Assembly (NCBI GenBank): GCA_963717085.1
Contig: CAVQVM010000013.1
Coordinates: forward strand, 1 to 64,000
DNA from: DASQUK01 sp963717085
GTDB lineage: Bacteria > Actinomycetota > Acidimicrobiia > Acidimicrobiales > VFJN01
Direction: 5' to 3'
Length of the DNA stretch: 64,000 nucleotides
Notes under the pieces: generated by a model
Seen by the model: the letters and a program-made list of their open reading frames with translations, nothing else
Database searches by the model: none
What the model was told of the DNA's origin: nothing
Part shown: in pieces, positions 1-8,382 of the stretch
Layout of the letters: every line of letters begins with the position of its first letter
Numbering within the stretch: the stretch's first letter is position 1
Position numbers and translations under genes: made by a program

Positions 1-23
1 CCCGGCGGGAGACGGCACAGTGA
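1..23 (+). CDS. C-terminal tail of an upstream gene (probably a Liv-type permease), cut by the window edge
   Basis: A reading frame ending with TGA at 21-23 overlaps the GTG start of the following ATPase gene in the GTGA arrangement seen at several other gene junctions in this window. Only the last six residues (RRETAQ) are visible. That the product is an ABC permease is inferred solely from the order permease-ATPase-ATPase usual for Liv-type importers; the sequence itself does not show it. Confidence 0.35.
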
Positions 24-736
24 TCGAGGTCGAGGACCTCACCGTTCGCTTCGGCGGTGTCGTGCCGATCGACGCGATGACGCTCGACTTCGCCGCCGGC
101 ACGTGCGGCCTGATCGGGCCCAACGGCGCCGGCAAGACGACGTTCTTCAACGTGCTCAGCGGGTTCGTCCGACCGTCCGCGGGCCGGGTCGATGCCTTCG
201 GCGAGGACCTCCTGGCGATCCCCGACTTCAAGCGGCCCCGGTGGGGGCTCCGGCGCACCTTCCAGACCGAGCAGGCGATCGCGGAGCTGTCCGTGTTCGA
301 CAACGTCCTCCTGGTCCACGAGCACACCGGCGGCAATCGCGCCACGCGCCACGACGAGGTCTCGGAGGCGATCGGCTTCACCGGCCTGTCCGATGTCGCC
401 CACCGGCTCGTCGGGGGCCTCGGTGCCGCCCAGCGCCGGCTGGTCGAAGTGGCACGGGCGGTGGTCGGGCGCCCGCGGGTGATCCTGTTCGACGAACCGG
501 GGGCCGGGCTCCCCGACGAGGAGACCGCGCGGCTGGCCGAGCTGATCCGGCGGATCCCCGAGGAGACGGGCGCCCTGGTAGTCCTGGTCGATCACGACAT
601 GAGCCTCGTGTCGGCCTGCTGCGCGACGACCGCCGTGCTGGACTTCGGCAAGCTGATCGCATCGGGGCCCACGTCCGAGGTTCTCCGCAACCCCCACGTC
701 GTCCGCGCCTATCTCGGCACGGAGGAGGAGGTGTGA
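20..736 (+). CDS. Liv-type ABC transporter ATP-binding protein (LivG-like)
   Basis: 238-aa ABC ATPase that should energise uptake of a small carboxylate by a branched-chain-amino-acid-type (HAAT) importer. Walker A is GPNGAGKT at residues 33-40, the Q-loop lies near FQT at about 80, Walker B with the DEP motif is near residue 155 and the switch His is in VDHDM. The signature loop is degenerate: LSGGQ is replaced by GGLGAAQRR, which may lower ATPase rate or reflect subfamily drift. GTG start overlaps the previous stop by GTGA. It is followed 7 bp later by the LivF-type partner. The SDR and the intradiol dioxygenase downstream suggest an aromatic or ring-derived acid as substrate, which is inference. 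Confidence 0.85.
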   Translation: MIEVEDLTVRFGGVVPIDAMTLDFAAGTCGLIGPNGAGKTTFFNVLSGFVRPSAGRVDAFGEDLLAIPDFKRPRWGLRRTFQTEQAIAELSVFDNVLLVHEHTGGNRATRHDEVSEAIGFTGLSDVAHRLVGGLGAAQRRLVEVARAVVGRPRVILFDEPGAGLPDEETARLAELIRRIPEETGALVVLVDHDMSLVSACCATTAVLDFGKLIASGPTSEVLRNPHVVRAYLGTEEEV

Positions 737-743
737 CGCGCTG

Positions 744-1499
744 ATGGCCAGCGTCGACCCGGAGGTGGAGCCGCCCGCGACGCCCGCCGCCACCCTGCGG
801 CTCGACGGGTTGTCGGTGGAGCGCGGCGGCCGTCCGGTGCTGCGTGACGTCTCGCTGGAGGTGCCACCCGGCGAGGTGACTGCGCTGCTGGGCCCCAATG
901 GCGCCGGCAAGTCGACGCTCGTCCTGACGGTCGCGGGCGTGCTCCGGCCCAGCTCGGGCCGGGTGCTCCTCGGCGAGCGCGACCTGACCAGGCGCCCACC
1001 CGAGCGGATCCGGCGGGCCGGGGTGGCGGTGGTCCCGGAGGGACGCCGGGTGCTGAGGGAGCTCAGCATCGCCGACAACCTGCGAGTCGCCACCTATGGC
1101 CTCAAGGGCGACCAGGCCGAACAGGGGATCAACTACGCCCTCGAGCTGTTCCCCGAGCTGACCCGGCGCTGGAACACCAGCGCGCTGTTGCTGTCCGGCG
1201 GTGAACAGCAGATGGTCGTGCTCGCACAGGCGCTCGTGTCCCGACCCTCGGTGCTCATCGTGGACGAGCTGTCGCTGGGGCTCGCCCCGTTGGTCGTCAA
1301 ACGCCTGGTGCCGACACTGGCGGCGGTGGCCACAGCGGGGGTCGGGGTGCTGCTCATCGAGCAGTTCGCCCACGTGGCACTCGGCCTCGCCAAGAGCGCC
1401 TATGTTCTCCAGGGGGGGCGCATCCGCCACCACGGATCGGCCGGTGAGCTGAAGGCCAACCCCGACCTCCTCCACTCCGCGTACCTCCTGCGCGTCTAG
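744..1499 (+). CDS. Liv-type ABC transporter ATP-binding protein (LivF-like)
   Basis: 251-aa second ATPase of the same importer. After a non-conserved N-terminus of about 20 residues it has Walker A GPNGAGKS, an intact signature LLLSGGEQQM and a Walker B in which the usual Pro after DE is replaced (VDELSLGL). LivF family members are usually about 235 aa; the extra length is the N-terminal Pro/Ala-rich stretch (EPPATPAATL). ATG at 744 follows the purine-rich GGAGGAGGAG at the end of the upstream gene. Together with the preceding ATPase it forms the heterodimeric nucleotide-binding pair; the permeases and binding protein are presumably left of the window. Confidence 0.88.
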   Translation: MASVDPEVEPPATPAATLRLDGLSVERGGRPVLRDVSLEVPPGEVTALLGPNGAGKSTLVLTVAGVLRPSSGRVLLGERDLTRRPPERIRRAGVAVVPEGRRVLRELSIADNLRVATYGLKGDQAEQGINYALELFPELTRRWNTSALLLSGGEQQMVVLAQALVSRPSVLIVDELSLGLAPLVVKRLVPTLAAVATAGVGVLLIEQFAHVALGLAKSAYVLQGGRIRHHGSAGELKANPDLLHSAYLLRV

Positions 1500-1513
1500 G
1501 GGGTGCCCGGGCC

Positions 1514-2365
1514 GTGACCATGGAGGACCTCGAGGACAGGGTTGCGGTCATCACCGGTGGTGCGTCGGGCATCGGGCTGGCCATGGCCCAGCGCTTCGCC
1601 GCCGAGGGGATGAGGCTGGTGCTGGCGGACATCGAGCGGCCGGTCCTGCAGCGGGCGGGCGAGGCGCTACGCCGCGGCGGGGCCGACGTGCTCACCGTGC
1701 CCACCGACGTGAGCATCGAGGCCGACGTGGCGGCGCTGGCCGCGACCGCGTTCGAGCACTTCGGCGACGTCCACCTGGTCTGCAACAACGCCGGCGTCGG
1801 TAGCCGGGGCCTGCCCATCGCCGAGCTGCCCTTGGAGGACTTCGAATGGGTCCTCGCCGTCAACCTCTTCGGCGTCATCCACGGGGTCCGGGCGTTCCTG
1901 CCACACCTGCGGGCCAACGACCTCGGCCACATCGTCAACACGGCGTCGACCTCCGGGCTCTACCACCTGCCACGCATGGGCCCGTACAACGCGTCCAAGG
2001 CCGCGGTCGTGGCATTGAGCGAGACGCTGCGGTTCGAGCTCGCTGCCGAGGGCAGCAAGGTCGGGGTGTCGGTGCTGTGCCCGAGCTGGGTGCGGACCAA
2101 TATCTCCACCGCCGATCGCAACCGGCCCGAGCGCTACGCCTACAGCCTCGACACCGAACAGATGGCTCAGGTCACGGACTACAAGGCCAGGCGCCGCCAG
2201 CTGGCGCAGTCGGCTGCGGACCCCGCCGACGTCGCCGAGCAGGTGTGCAGGGCCGTCAAGGACAATCGCTTCTACATCCTCACCCACCCCGCGAGCCTGG
2301 ACGTCTTCGACGCCCGGGCACGCCGCATCCTCGCCGGGGACGACCCGGTCGAACCGCCAGAATGA
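1514..2365 (+). CDS. Short-chain dehydrogenase/reductase (SDR)
   Basis: 283-aa classical SDR. The NAD(P)-binding glycine motif TGGASGIG lies near residues 14-21, NNAG near 90, and the catalytic Tyr/Lys are in YNASKAA around residue 157 with the catalytic Ser about 13 residues before it (TASTSG). The GTG at 1514 and an ATG at 1520 are both possible starts. It begins 14 bp after the ATPase gene and so is probably in the same transcript. The C-terminal part (NISTADRNRPERY) resembles SDRs often annotated as acting on alcohols or ring dihydrodiols, but the substrate cannot be read from sequence. Confidence 0.85.
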   Translation: MTMEDLEDRVAVITGGASGIGLAMAQRFAAEGMRLVLADIERPVLQRAGEALRRGGADVLTVPTDVSIEADVAALAATAFEHFGDVHLVCNNAGVGSRGLPIAELPLEDFEWVLAVNLFGVIHGVRAFLPHLRANDLGHIVNTASTSGLYHLPRMGPYNASKAAVVALSETLRFELAAEGSKVGVSVLCPSWVRTNISTADRNRPERYAYSLDTEQMAQVTDYKARRRQLAQSAADPADVAEQVCRAVKDNRFYILTHPASLDVFDARARRILAGDDPVEPPE

Positions 2366-2413
2366 TCGGACAGTGATGGTCCCGGAGATGGACCGATCGA
2401 AGGAGAGCGCACC

Positions 2414-3247
2414 ATGACTGAGAAAGCGCGCACCGAGCTGCTGGCCGACGTGCTGTCGCGCTACGAGGACTCGCCGAACCCGCGCCTGCGCGAGATCACC
2501 GAGGCGGCCATCCGCCACCTGCACGCGTTCGCCGAGGAGGTCAACCTGCAGCGCGACGAATGGTTCGCCGGCATCGAGTTCCTGACGGCCACCGGCCAGA
2601 AGTGTGACGAGAACCGGCAGGAGTTCATCCTCCTGTCCGACACGCTCGGCGTGTCCAGCCTGGTCGAGATGCTGACGCACGACGGGATCGAGGGGACCAC
2701 CGAGAACACCGTGCTCGGGCCCTTCTATGTTCCCGGATCACCCCAACGCGCCAAAGGCGAGTCAATGCTCGTCGATCCCGACGACGGCGACCGGGTCGTG
2801 ATCCGGGGGACGGTCACGAACATCGACAACGAACCGATCGCCGGGGCCACCCTCGACTGCTGGCAGAACGCGACCGCGGGCTTCTACGCCGTCCAGCAAC
2901 CCGGCGAGCAGTCAGCGGAGAACCTGCGGGGCATCTACACCACCGATGCCGACGGCAGCTACGAGATCCGCACCGTGCGCCCCGTGCCCTACCCCATCCC
3001 GTCGGACGGACCGGCCGGCGACCTGCTCAAGGCCCACCGCCGGAACTGGATGCGCGCCGGTCACACCCACATGTGGATCCGGGCCGACGGCTACAAGGAG
3101 CTGATCACACACGTGTTCGACGAGGAGACCGACTACCTGCGCGAGGACGCGGTGTTCGGTGTGCGGGACAGCCTCATCCGGCGCTTCGAGCCGGACCCCG
3201 CCGGCGAGCTGGCGACGACGTTCGACATTGTGCTCGACCGCGCCTGA
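2414..3247 (+). CDS. Intradiol ring-cleavage dioxygenase (catechol / hydroxyquinol 1,2-dioxygenase family)
   Basis: 277-aa non-haem Fe(III) dioxygenase that opens a catechol-type ring between the two hydroxyls. It has the N-terminal helical dimerisation domain (residues 1-95), the LGPFYVPGSP signature at about 101-110, and all four expected iron ligands: Tyr158, Tyr193 (in PVPYPIP), His217 and His219 (GHTH). The ATG is preceded by the strong RBS AAGGAGAG. The product would be cis,cis-muconate or maleylacetate, but no muconate cycloisomerase or maleylacetate reductase is in the window, so the downstream route is elsewhere. Hydroxyquinol 1,2-dioxygenase is the more likely subtype from the overall pattern, with moderate certainty. 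Confidence 0.9.
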   Translation: MTEKARTELLADVLSRYEDSPNPRLREITEAAIRHLHAFAEEVNLQRDEWFAGIEFLTATGQKCDENRQEFILLSDTLGVSSLVEMLTHDGIEGTTENTVLGPFYVPGSPQRAKGESMLVDPDDGDRVVIRGTVTNIDNEPIAGATLDCWQNATAGFYAVQQPGEQSAENLRGIYTTDADGSYEIRTVRPVPYPIPSDGPAGDLLKAHRRNWMRAGHTHMWIRADGYKELITHVFDEETDYLREDAVFGVRDSLIRRFEPDPAGELATTFDIVLDRA

Positions 3248-3269
3248 GGCGCGGCGCACGGGCGAGACG

Positions 3270-3770
3270 ATGGCGAAGCGATCTGCGAGCACGGTGGCGG
3301 CCAAGCGAGCGGCATCGGCGGTGGAGCTCACCGACGATGGAAACGAGCCGACGTTGCTGTACCTCGTCGGGCGCATGGACCGCGTCGTCCGGCGTGCGAT
3401 CGGCTCGGTGCTGAAGGCGCAGGGACTCTCGGTCAACCAGTACACGACGTTGAGCGTGCTCGATCGTCGCAGCGGCCTCTCCAACGCCCAGCTCGCCCGT
3501 CGCTCCCTGGTGTCCCCGCAGTCGATGAACGAGGTGCTCCTCACGCTGGAGGAACGGGGGCTCGTCCGCCGTCGGGCCCATCCGGACCACGGTCGCATCC
3601 TCCAGGCCCGCCTCACCGCCCGGGGTCGGTCGCTGCTGGCGCGCTGCGACGCCGAGGTGCACGACGTCGAGGCGCGCATGGTGAGCGGCATGGGTGACGA
3701 GGACCGCACGGTGCTGCGCAGGGCATTGCTCGGTGGCATCCGTTCCCTGCAAGGCGGGCTCCGGGAATAG
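3270..3770 (+). CDS. MarR-family transcriptional regulator
   Basis: 166-aa one-component regulator starting at ATG 3270, 23 bp after the dioxygenase. A Lys/Ala-rich N-terminal tail (about 25 residues) precedes the MarR winged helix: recognition region QLARRSLVSPQSMNEVL and the wing with the typical DHGR turn (HPDHGRILQARLT). Its position at the end of the ABC-SDR-dioxygenase cluster suggests control of that cluster in response to an aromatic ligand, as for many MarR proteins beside catabolic genes. No clear palindrome was found at its own start. Confidence 0.85.
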   Translation: MAKRSASTVAAKRAASAVELTDDGNEPTLLYLVGRMDRVVRRAIGSVLKAQGLSVNQYTTLSVLDRRSGLSNAQLARRSLVSPQSMNEVLLTLEERGLVRRRAHPDHGRILQARLTARGRSLLARCDAEVHDVEARMVSGMGDEDRTVLRRALLGGIRSLQGGLRE

Positions 3771-3819
3771 CGTTCGACGTTCAGCAACCAGTCCATGGAA
3801 CAGCTCGGGAGGACGGGCA

Positions 3820-4407
3820 GTGGATCACCTTCTCCAGGTGCTTTGCCTCAAGGGGCGGGCGACGCACGAGGCGCTCGGGGCGGCGGTCGACGCCGACACG
3901 ACCGCCGCGATCGCCGAGCTCGAGGCCGCCGGGCTCGTCGAGAGCACGAAGCTCGGCTACCGGGTGACCGACCTCGGCCGCAGCCGCGTCGATGAGCTCT
4001 ACGCACAGGAGCGAGAGCAGGCGGGCCCGGTGATCGACGACGTGTACGAGTCCTTCGTGCCGATCAACGACGACGTCAAGCAGATCGTCACCGATTGGCA
4101 GATGCGGCAGGTCGGCGGCGAGCTCACGGTCAACGACCACAGCGACAGCCGCCACGACGAGCGGGTGATCGCGCGGTTGCGCCGGACCGATGCCAAGGTG
4201 TCGACCGCCCTCGCTCCCCTCTCGGTGGCCCTGGACCGCTTCGGCGTGTACCCGCGCCGACTCCAGCGGGCGCTGTCGCTCATCGGCGAGGGAGACCACT
4301 CCATGCTGGCGGCGCCGCTCAAGGACAGCTACCACACCGTGTGGTTCGAGCTCCACGAGGAGCTGATCATCCTGTCGGGCCGCAGCCGCGCCGATGTAGA
4401 GGTGTGA
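3820..4407 (+). CDS. Conserved protein of unknown function with N-terminal winged-helix-like segment
   Basis: About 195 aa from the GTG at 3820, which follows the RBS-like GGGAGGACG. The first 65 residues (LCLKGRATHEALGAAVD...AAGLVESTKLGYRVTDLGR) look like a small winged-helix domain. The rest is helical with conserved-looking patches DWQMRQ and DSYHTVWFELHEEL. I have seen this architecture as an unannotated actinobacterial family, sometimes near PEP-utilising enzymes, but cannot assign a reaction. It ends 18 bp from the convergent aldehyde dehydrogenase gene. Confidence 0.65.
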   Translation: MDHLLQVLCLKGRATHEALGAAVDADTTAAIAELEAAGLVESTKLGYRVTDLGRSRVDELYAQEREQAGPVIDDVYESFVPINDDVKQIVTDWQMRQVGGELTVNDHSDSRHDERVIARLRRTDAKVSTALAPLSVALDRFGVYPRRLQRALSLIGEGDHSMLAAPLKDSYHTVWFELHEELIILSGRSRADVEV

Positions 4408-4425
4408 GCGCCCGCCCGGGCAGCC

Positions 4426-5871
4426 TCAGAACGGGTAGAGCCGCCCGCCCCGTTCGAGCGTGAGCCAGCGCGTCCTGGTGAACGCCTCGATGGCGGCCTT
4501 GCCGCCGTGGCGACCGACCCCACTGTTCTTCACGCCGCCGAACGGCGCGTTGGGTTCGTCGTAGACGGACGTGTCGTTGACGTGGGCCATGCCCGTCTCC
4601 AGCCGGCGTGCGACCGACAGGCCCCGCTCCTCGTCGGCGGTGATGATGCCCGCCGACAACCCGTACTCCGAGTCGTTGGCCAGCTTTATGGCCTCCTCCT
4701 CCCCGGAGACGGTGACCACCGGTGCGACCGGGCCGAACGTCTCCTCGATCCAGACCGACATGTCCGGGGCGACGCCGTCCAGCACGGTCGGTTCGAAGAA
4801 CAGGCCGTCGTTGCCACCCCCGGTGCGCACGCTGGCGCCCTGGGCGACGGCGTCGTCGATGTGCCGCCGGATCTTGTCGGCCTGCTTGGCGTTGATCACC
4901 GGCCCGATGACGTTGCTGTGGGGGTCGCCGACGTCGAGCTCGGCCGCCTTGGCGACGAATCGCTCGGTGAACTCCTCGGCGATGGCGGCGTCGACGAGGA
5001 TCCGCTCGGTCGCCATGCAGATCTGGCCGGCGTGCATGAACGACCCGAAGGTGGCGGCCCCGACGGCGCGGTCGAGGTCGGCGTCGTCGAGAACGATGAG
5101 GGCGTCCTTGCCCCCGAGCTCCAGGGCCACCCTCTTGAGATGGCGGCCGCCGAGCGCGGCGATCTCCCGACCGACCACCGTCGAGCCGGTGAAGCTGACC
5201 GCTCCGACCGCGGGGTGACTCACGATCACCTCCCCGACCTCGGCCACCCGGTCGCGCGAGCAGGTGACGACGTTGAGGAGCCCCGGCGGTAGGCCCGCGG
5301 CCTCGAAGATCTTGGCGACGAGCACTCCCCCGGCTAGCGGGGTCTCCTCCGACGGCTTCAGGACCACGGCGTTACCGACGGCGAGGGCGAAGGCAACGGC
5401 CCGCATGGACAGCAGCAGCGGGAAGTTCCAGGGCGTGATGACCGAGACGACGCCGACCGGCTCGCGGACGACCATGCTCACCTTGCCGTGGTCCGAAGGG
5501 ATCAGCTCGCCGGCGACCATGTGTGCCGCTGCGGCGGCGGCCTGGGCCGTGCCGACGACGTATCCGGTCTCGAACATGGCCTTGCCGATCCAGGCCCCAC
5601 CCTCGTCGACGAGCGCCTCGACCAGGGTGTCCTGCAGCTCGCCGATCGCGCCCATGGCGTCGATGAGGACCTTCGCCCGCTGGTCGTGCGGCAACGCGGC
5701 CCACTCGGGCTGGGCGGCCCGCGCCGCCTCGACGGCGTCCGTCGCAGCATCGGCCCCGCCATCGGCCACCGTGCGCCACACCTCGCCGGTCGTCGGGTTG
5801 AAGTCGTCGAAGGTGCCGGCGGCATCCCGCCACGAACCGCCGACGAACAGCCGCTCGGTCTCGACTGCCAT
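4426..5871 (-). CDS. NAD(P)-dependent aldehyde dehydrogenase (aromatic aldehyde type)
   Basis: 481-aa ALDH superfamily enzyme oxidising an aldehyde to its acid. Active-site residues are present: Asn149 (TPWNFP), Lys172 (LKPSEE), Glu251 (LELGGKD) and Cys285 (HAGQICMATER). The ATG at 5871 follows AGAGGGGGG; an upstream in-frame extension lacks such support. The overall pattern resembles benzaldehyde/vanillin-type dehydrogenases. In the box pathway a dehydrogenase (BoxD) is also needed for 3,4-dehydroadipyl-CoA semialdehyde, so this could fill that role instead. It has its own operator-like palindrome at 5937-5948, 65 bp upstream, even though it lies last in the leftward gene series. Confidence 0.9.
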   Translation of the reverse strand: MAVETERLFVGGSWRDAAGTFDDFNPTTGEVWRTVADGGADAATDAVEAARAAQPEWAALPHDQRAKVLIDAMGAIGELQDTLVEALVDEGGAWIGKAMFETGYVVGTAQAAAAAAHMVAGELIPSDHGKVSMVVREPVGVVSVITPWNFPLLLSMRAVAFALAVGNAVVLKPSEETPLAGGVLVAKIFEAAGLPPGLLNVVTCSRDRVAEVGEVIVSHPAVGAVSFTGSTVVGREIAALGGRHLKRVALELGGKDALIVLDDADLDRAVGAATFGSFMHAGQICMATERILVDAAIAEEFTERFVAKAAELDVGDPHSNVIGPVINAKQADKIRRHIDDAVAQGASVRTGGGNDGLFFEPTVLDGVAPDMSVWIEETFGPVAPVVTVSGEEEAIKLANDSEYGLSAGIITADEERGLSVARRLETGMAHVNDTSVYDEPNAPFGGVKNSGVGRHGGKAAIEAFTRTRWLTLERGGRLYPF

Positions 5872-5936
5872 CGGGCCACCCCCCTCTGCGGATTGCTGCC
5901 AGCGGACGCTATGAGTTGTCCGCATGATTGTCAACA

Positions 5937-5948
5937 ATCGTGCGGGAG
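5937..5948. promoter_or_regulatory. Putative GntR/FCD operator 1 (aldehyde dehydrogenase promoter)
   Basis: ATTGTCAACAAT, a TTGT-NN-ACAA palindrome in the 78-bp gap between the acyl-CoA synthetase stop and the aldehyde dehydrogenase start. Three further matches sit at 17846, 23284 and 26572. Half-sites with this form are typical of FCD-type GntR regulators; binding is inferred. Confidence 0.6.
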
Positions 5949-5949
5949 G

Positions 5950-7473
5950 TCACTCGGCGCCGAACGTCGCGCGCAGCTCGGCCTTGAGCACCTTGCCGGC
6001 ACCGCTGCGGGGCAGGCGGTCGGTGATGATGACCGACCGCGGCAGCTTGAAGCGCGCCAACCGTCCGTCGAGGTACTCCAGTAGCGCCCGTTCGTCGAGG
6101 GTCGCGCCGGCACGCCGGACCACGATGGCGCGACCCACCTCGCCCCAGCGCTCGTCGGGGACGCCGATGACCGCGCACTCGGCCACGTCGGGATGGCCGT
6201 AGATCACATCCTCCACTTCGGCCGGGTAGACGTTCTCGCCGCCGGAGATGATGACGTCCTTCATCCGGTCGACGATCGTGACGTAGCCGTCGTCGTCGAC
6301 GAGGGCTACGTCGCCGGAGCGGAACCAGTCGCCGTCCATCACCTCGGCGGTGGCATCGGGTCGGTTCCAGTACCCACGCATCACGTTGGGGCCGGCGACG
6401 ACCACCTCGCCCTTCTCGCCCGGCGCCACGTCGCTGCCGTCCGGGCGCACCACGCGGACGTCGGTGAAGAACGACGCCACTCCGGCGCTGCCCGCCTTGT
6501 CGGCGGCGCGTTCGGCGCCGAGGAACAGCGCGCCGGGTGACGTCTCGGTCATCCCGTAGCCCTGCAGGAAGGGGATGCCTCGGTCGAGGTAGGTCCGGAT
6601 GGTGGACAGGGGCACCGGCGCCCCGCCGCACAGCAGCCGCCGCAGGCTAGACAGGTCGGACGAGGCGAAGGCCGGCACCTGGGCCATGGCGTTGAACATC
6701 GACGGCACGCCGAACATGACCGTCACGCCGTGCCGGGCGATGAGCTCCAGCGCGACGTCGGGGTCGAAGCCACCGGTGAGGACGACCGTGCCGCCCTTCA
6801 TGAGGATGGGCAGGGAGACCATGTTGAGCGCCGCCACGTGGAACAGCGGCGCGCACACGAGGGCCACCTCGTCCGACGCCAGATCGGTGTCGACGAGGAC
6901 GTTGACGCAGTTCCAGGTGATGTTGCCGTGGCTGAGCGTGGCCCCCTTGGGCCTGCCGGTCGTGCCCGACGTGTAGATGATCACGGCCGGGTCGTCGAGT
7001 CCGACGGGGGCATCGACCGCGGCCGGAGCCGCGGCACCGCCCCGACCACCGGTCGCCATGCCCTCGAACTGTGGGCCCAGCTCCACCAGGTCGCGTAGCA
7101 CCGTCGAGCCGTCGGCCGCCACGGCCCGTGCCGCGTCGGCCATCGCCGCGGCGTGCACGAGCACCGAGGCGCCGCAGTCGGCGGCGATGTGCGTCAGCTC
7201 GGGCGCGGTGAGCCGCCAGTTGAGCGGCACGAACACGCCACCCAGGGCGGTGGTGGCGAACAGCGTCTCCAGCAGTGTGGGGTCGTTGGGCCCCAGGTAG
7301 GCGACGCGGTCGCCGCGCTCCACGCCGAGGCGGCGCAGTGCGGCCGCTAGGTGGCGCGTCCGGTCGTCGAGCTCCGCGTACGTGCGGCGGGCGGCACCGT
7401 GCACGAACGCGACGTGGGCCGGTGACAGGCGGCGCCGACGGAGCGGCCACGAGCCCAGCCCCTGATCGCGCAT
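5950..7473 (-). CDS. AMP-forming acyl-CoA synthetase (aryl/acyl acid-CoA ligase)
   Basis: 507-aa ANL-superfamily ligase that activates a carboxylic acid with ATP and CoA. The phosphate-binding loop IYTSGTTGRPKGAT lies near residue 170, the adenine motif YGMTE near 300, the hinge WFRSGD near 385 and the C-terminal catalytic Lys is in RSGAGKVLK. ATG at 7473 is 7 bp after the amidohydrolase stop, so the two are probably cotranscribed. With that amidohydrolase it could form a hydroxycinnamate side-chain-shortening module (CoA ligase plus beta-ketoacyl-CoA hydrolase, as known for the cou genes of Rhodococcus) feeding 4-hydroxybenzoate to PobA; substrate is inference. Confidence 0.88.
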   Translation of the reverse strand: MRDQGLGSWPLRRRRLSPAHVAFVHGAARRTYAELDDRTRHLAAALRRLGVERGDRVAYLGPNDPTLLETLFATTALGGVFVPLNWRLTAPELTHIAADCGASVLVHAAAMADAARAVAADGSTVLRDLVELGPQFEGMATGGRGGAAAPAAVDAPVGLDDPAVIIYTSGTTGRPKGATLSHGNITWNCVNVLVDTDLASDEVALVCAPLFHVAALNMVSLPILMKGGTVVLTGGFDPDVALELIARHGVTVMFGVPSMFNAMAQVPAFASSDLSSLRRLLCGGAPVPLSTIRTYLDRGIPFLQGYGMTETSPGALFLGAERAADKAGSAGVASFFTDVRVVRPDGSDVAPGEKGEVVVAGPNVMRGYWNRPDATAEVMDGDWFRSGDVALVDDDGYVTIVDRMKDVIISGGENVYPAEVEDVIYGHPDVAECAVIGVPDERWGEVGRAIVVRRAGATLDERALLEYLDGRLARFKLPRSVIITDRLPRSGAGKVLKAELRATFGAE

Positions 7474-7480
7474 CGGTCGG

Positions 7481-8377
7481 TCAGCCCACCCGCAACCCGA
7501 GCAGCCGGGCTGCGTTGTGCTTGAGGATCTTCGGCCGCACCTCGGGCTTGATGTCGAGGGTCTCGAAGTCGGCCAGCCAGCGGTCGGGGGTGATCATCGG
7601 GAAGTCCGACCCGAACAGCACCTTGTCGGCCAGGAGCGTGTTGGCGTACTGGACCAGCTGGGGCGGGAAGTACCGGGGCGACCAGCCCGACAGGTCGATG
7701 TGAACCAGCGGCTTGTGGGTAGCGACCGCGAGCGCCTCGTCCTGCCACGGGAACGACGGGTGCGCCAGCACGATGGGTAGGTCGGGGAAGTCGGCAGCCA
7801 CGTCGTCGACGGCCAGCGGGTTGGAGTACTTCAGGCGCAGGCCGGCGCCACCGGGCAGACCGACGCCGATGCCGGTCTGCCCGGTGTGGAACAGTGCGAT
7901 CAGCCCGTGCTCGGCGATCGCCTCGTACACCGGGTACGCCATGCGGTCGTTGGGGTGGAACGCCTGGACGGTGGGGTGGAACTTGAATCCCCGCACCCGC
8001 TGCTCGTCGACCAGGCGGTGAACCTCCCGGACTGCGGCCCGCCCGAGGTGGGGGTCGACGCTGCCGAACGGGATGAGCACGTCGGGGTGCGCATGCGCGG
8101 CCTCGGCGATCTCGTCGTTGGGCACCGGGGGGACGCCCATCGCCGTCGTGGCGTCGACGGTGAAGACCACCGCCATCATCCTGCGCTCGCGGTAGTAGGC
8201 GGCCATCTGCTCCACGGTCGGGCGCTGGCGGTCGCGGATCCCGAAGTACTCGTCGGCCGCCCGTTCCAGCTCGGGCGCCAGCGACCCCCGGCCGGTCACC
8301 GCCGACACCTCTGCATGGGTGTGGACGTCGATGGCGACGAGGGCGTCGAGGTCGATGCCCCCCTCCGGGCCGGGCAT
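7481..8377 (-). CDS. Amidohydrolase (ACMSD family), possibly a 4-hydroxyphenyl-beta-ketoacyl-CoA hydrolase
   Basis: 298-aa TIM-barrel amidohydrolase of the amidohydrolase-2/ACMSD group. Metal motif HTH follows the first strand (IDVHTHAEVSA), with His in GFKFHPTVQAF and LFHTGQTG, and a conserved LAHPSFPW; the last barrel Asp is in LFGSDFPM. The start at 8377 lies 5 bp after the ligase stop. An in-frame upstream extension of 153 codons reads antisense-like, low-complexity sequence and is not used. Family members beside aryl-CoA ligases include the CouO-type beta-ketoacyl-CoA hydrolases; decarboxylase or hydratase activity is the alternative. Confidence 0.85.
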   Translation of the reverse strand: MPGPEGGIDLDALVAIDVHTHAEVSAVTGRGSLAPELERAADEYFGIRDRQRPTVEQMAAYYRERRMMAVVFTVDATTAMGVPPVPNDEIAEAAHAHPDVLIPFGSVDPHLGRAAVREVHRLVDEQRVRGFKFHPTVQAFHPNDRMAYPVYEAIAEHGLIALFHTGQTGIGVGLPGGAGLRLKYSNPLAVDDVAADFPDLPIVLAHPSFPWQDEALAVATHKPLVHIDLSGWSPRYFPPQLVQYANTLLADKVLFGSDFPMITPDRWLADFETLDIKPEVRPKILKHNAARLLGLRVG

Positions 8378-8382
8378 GACGC

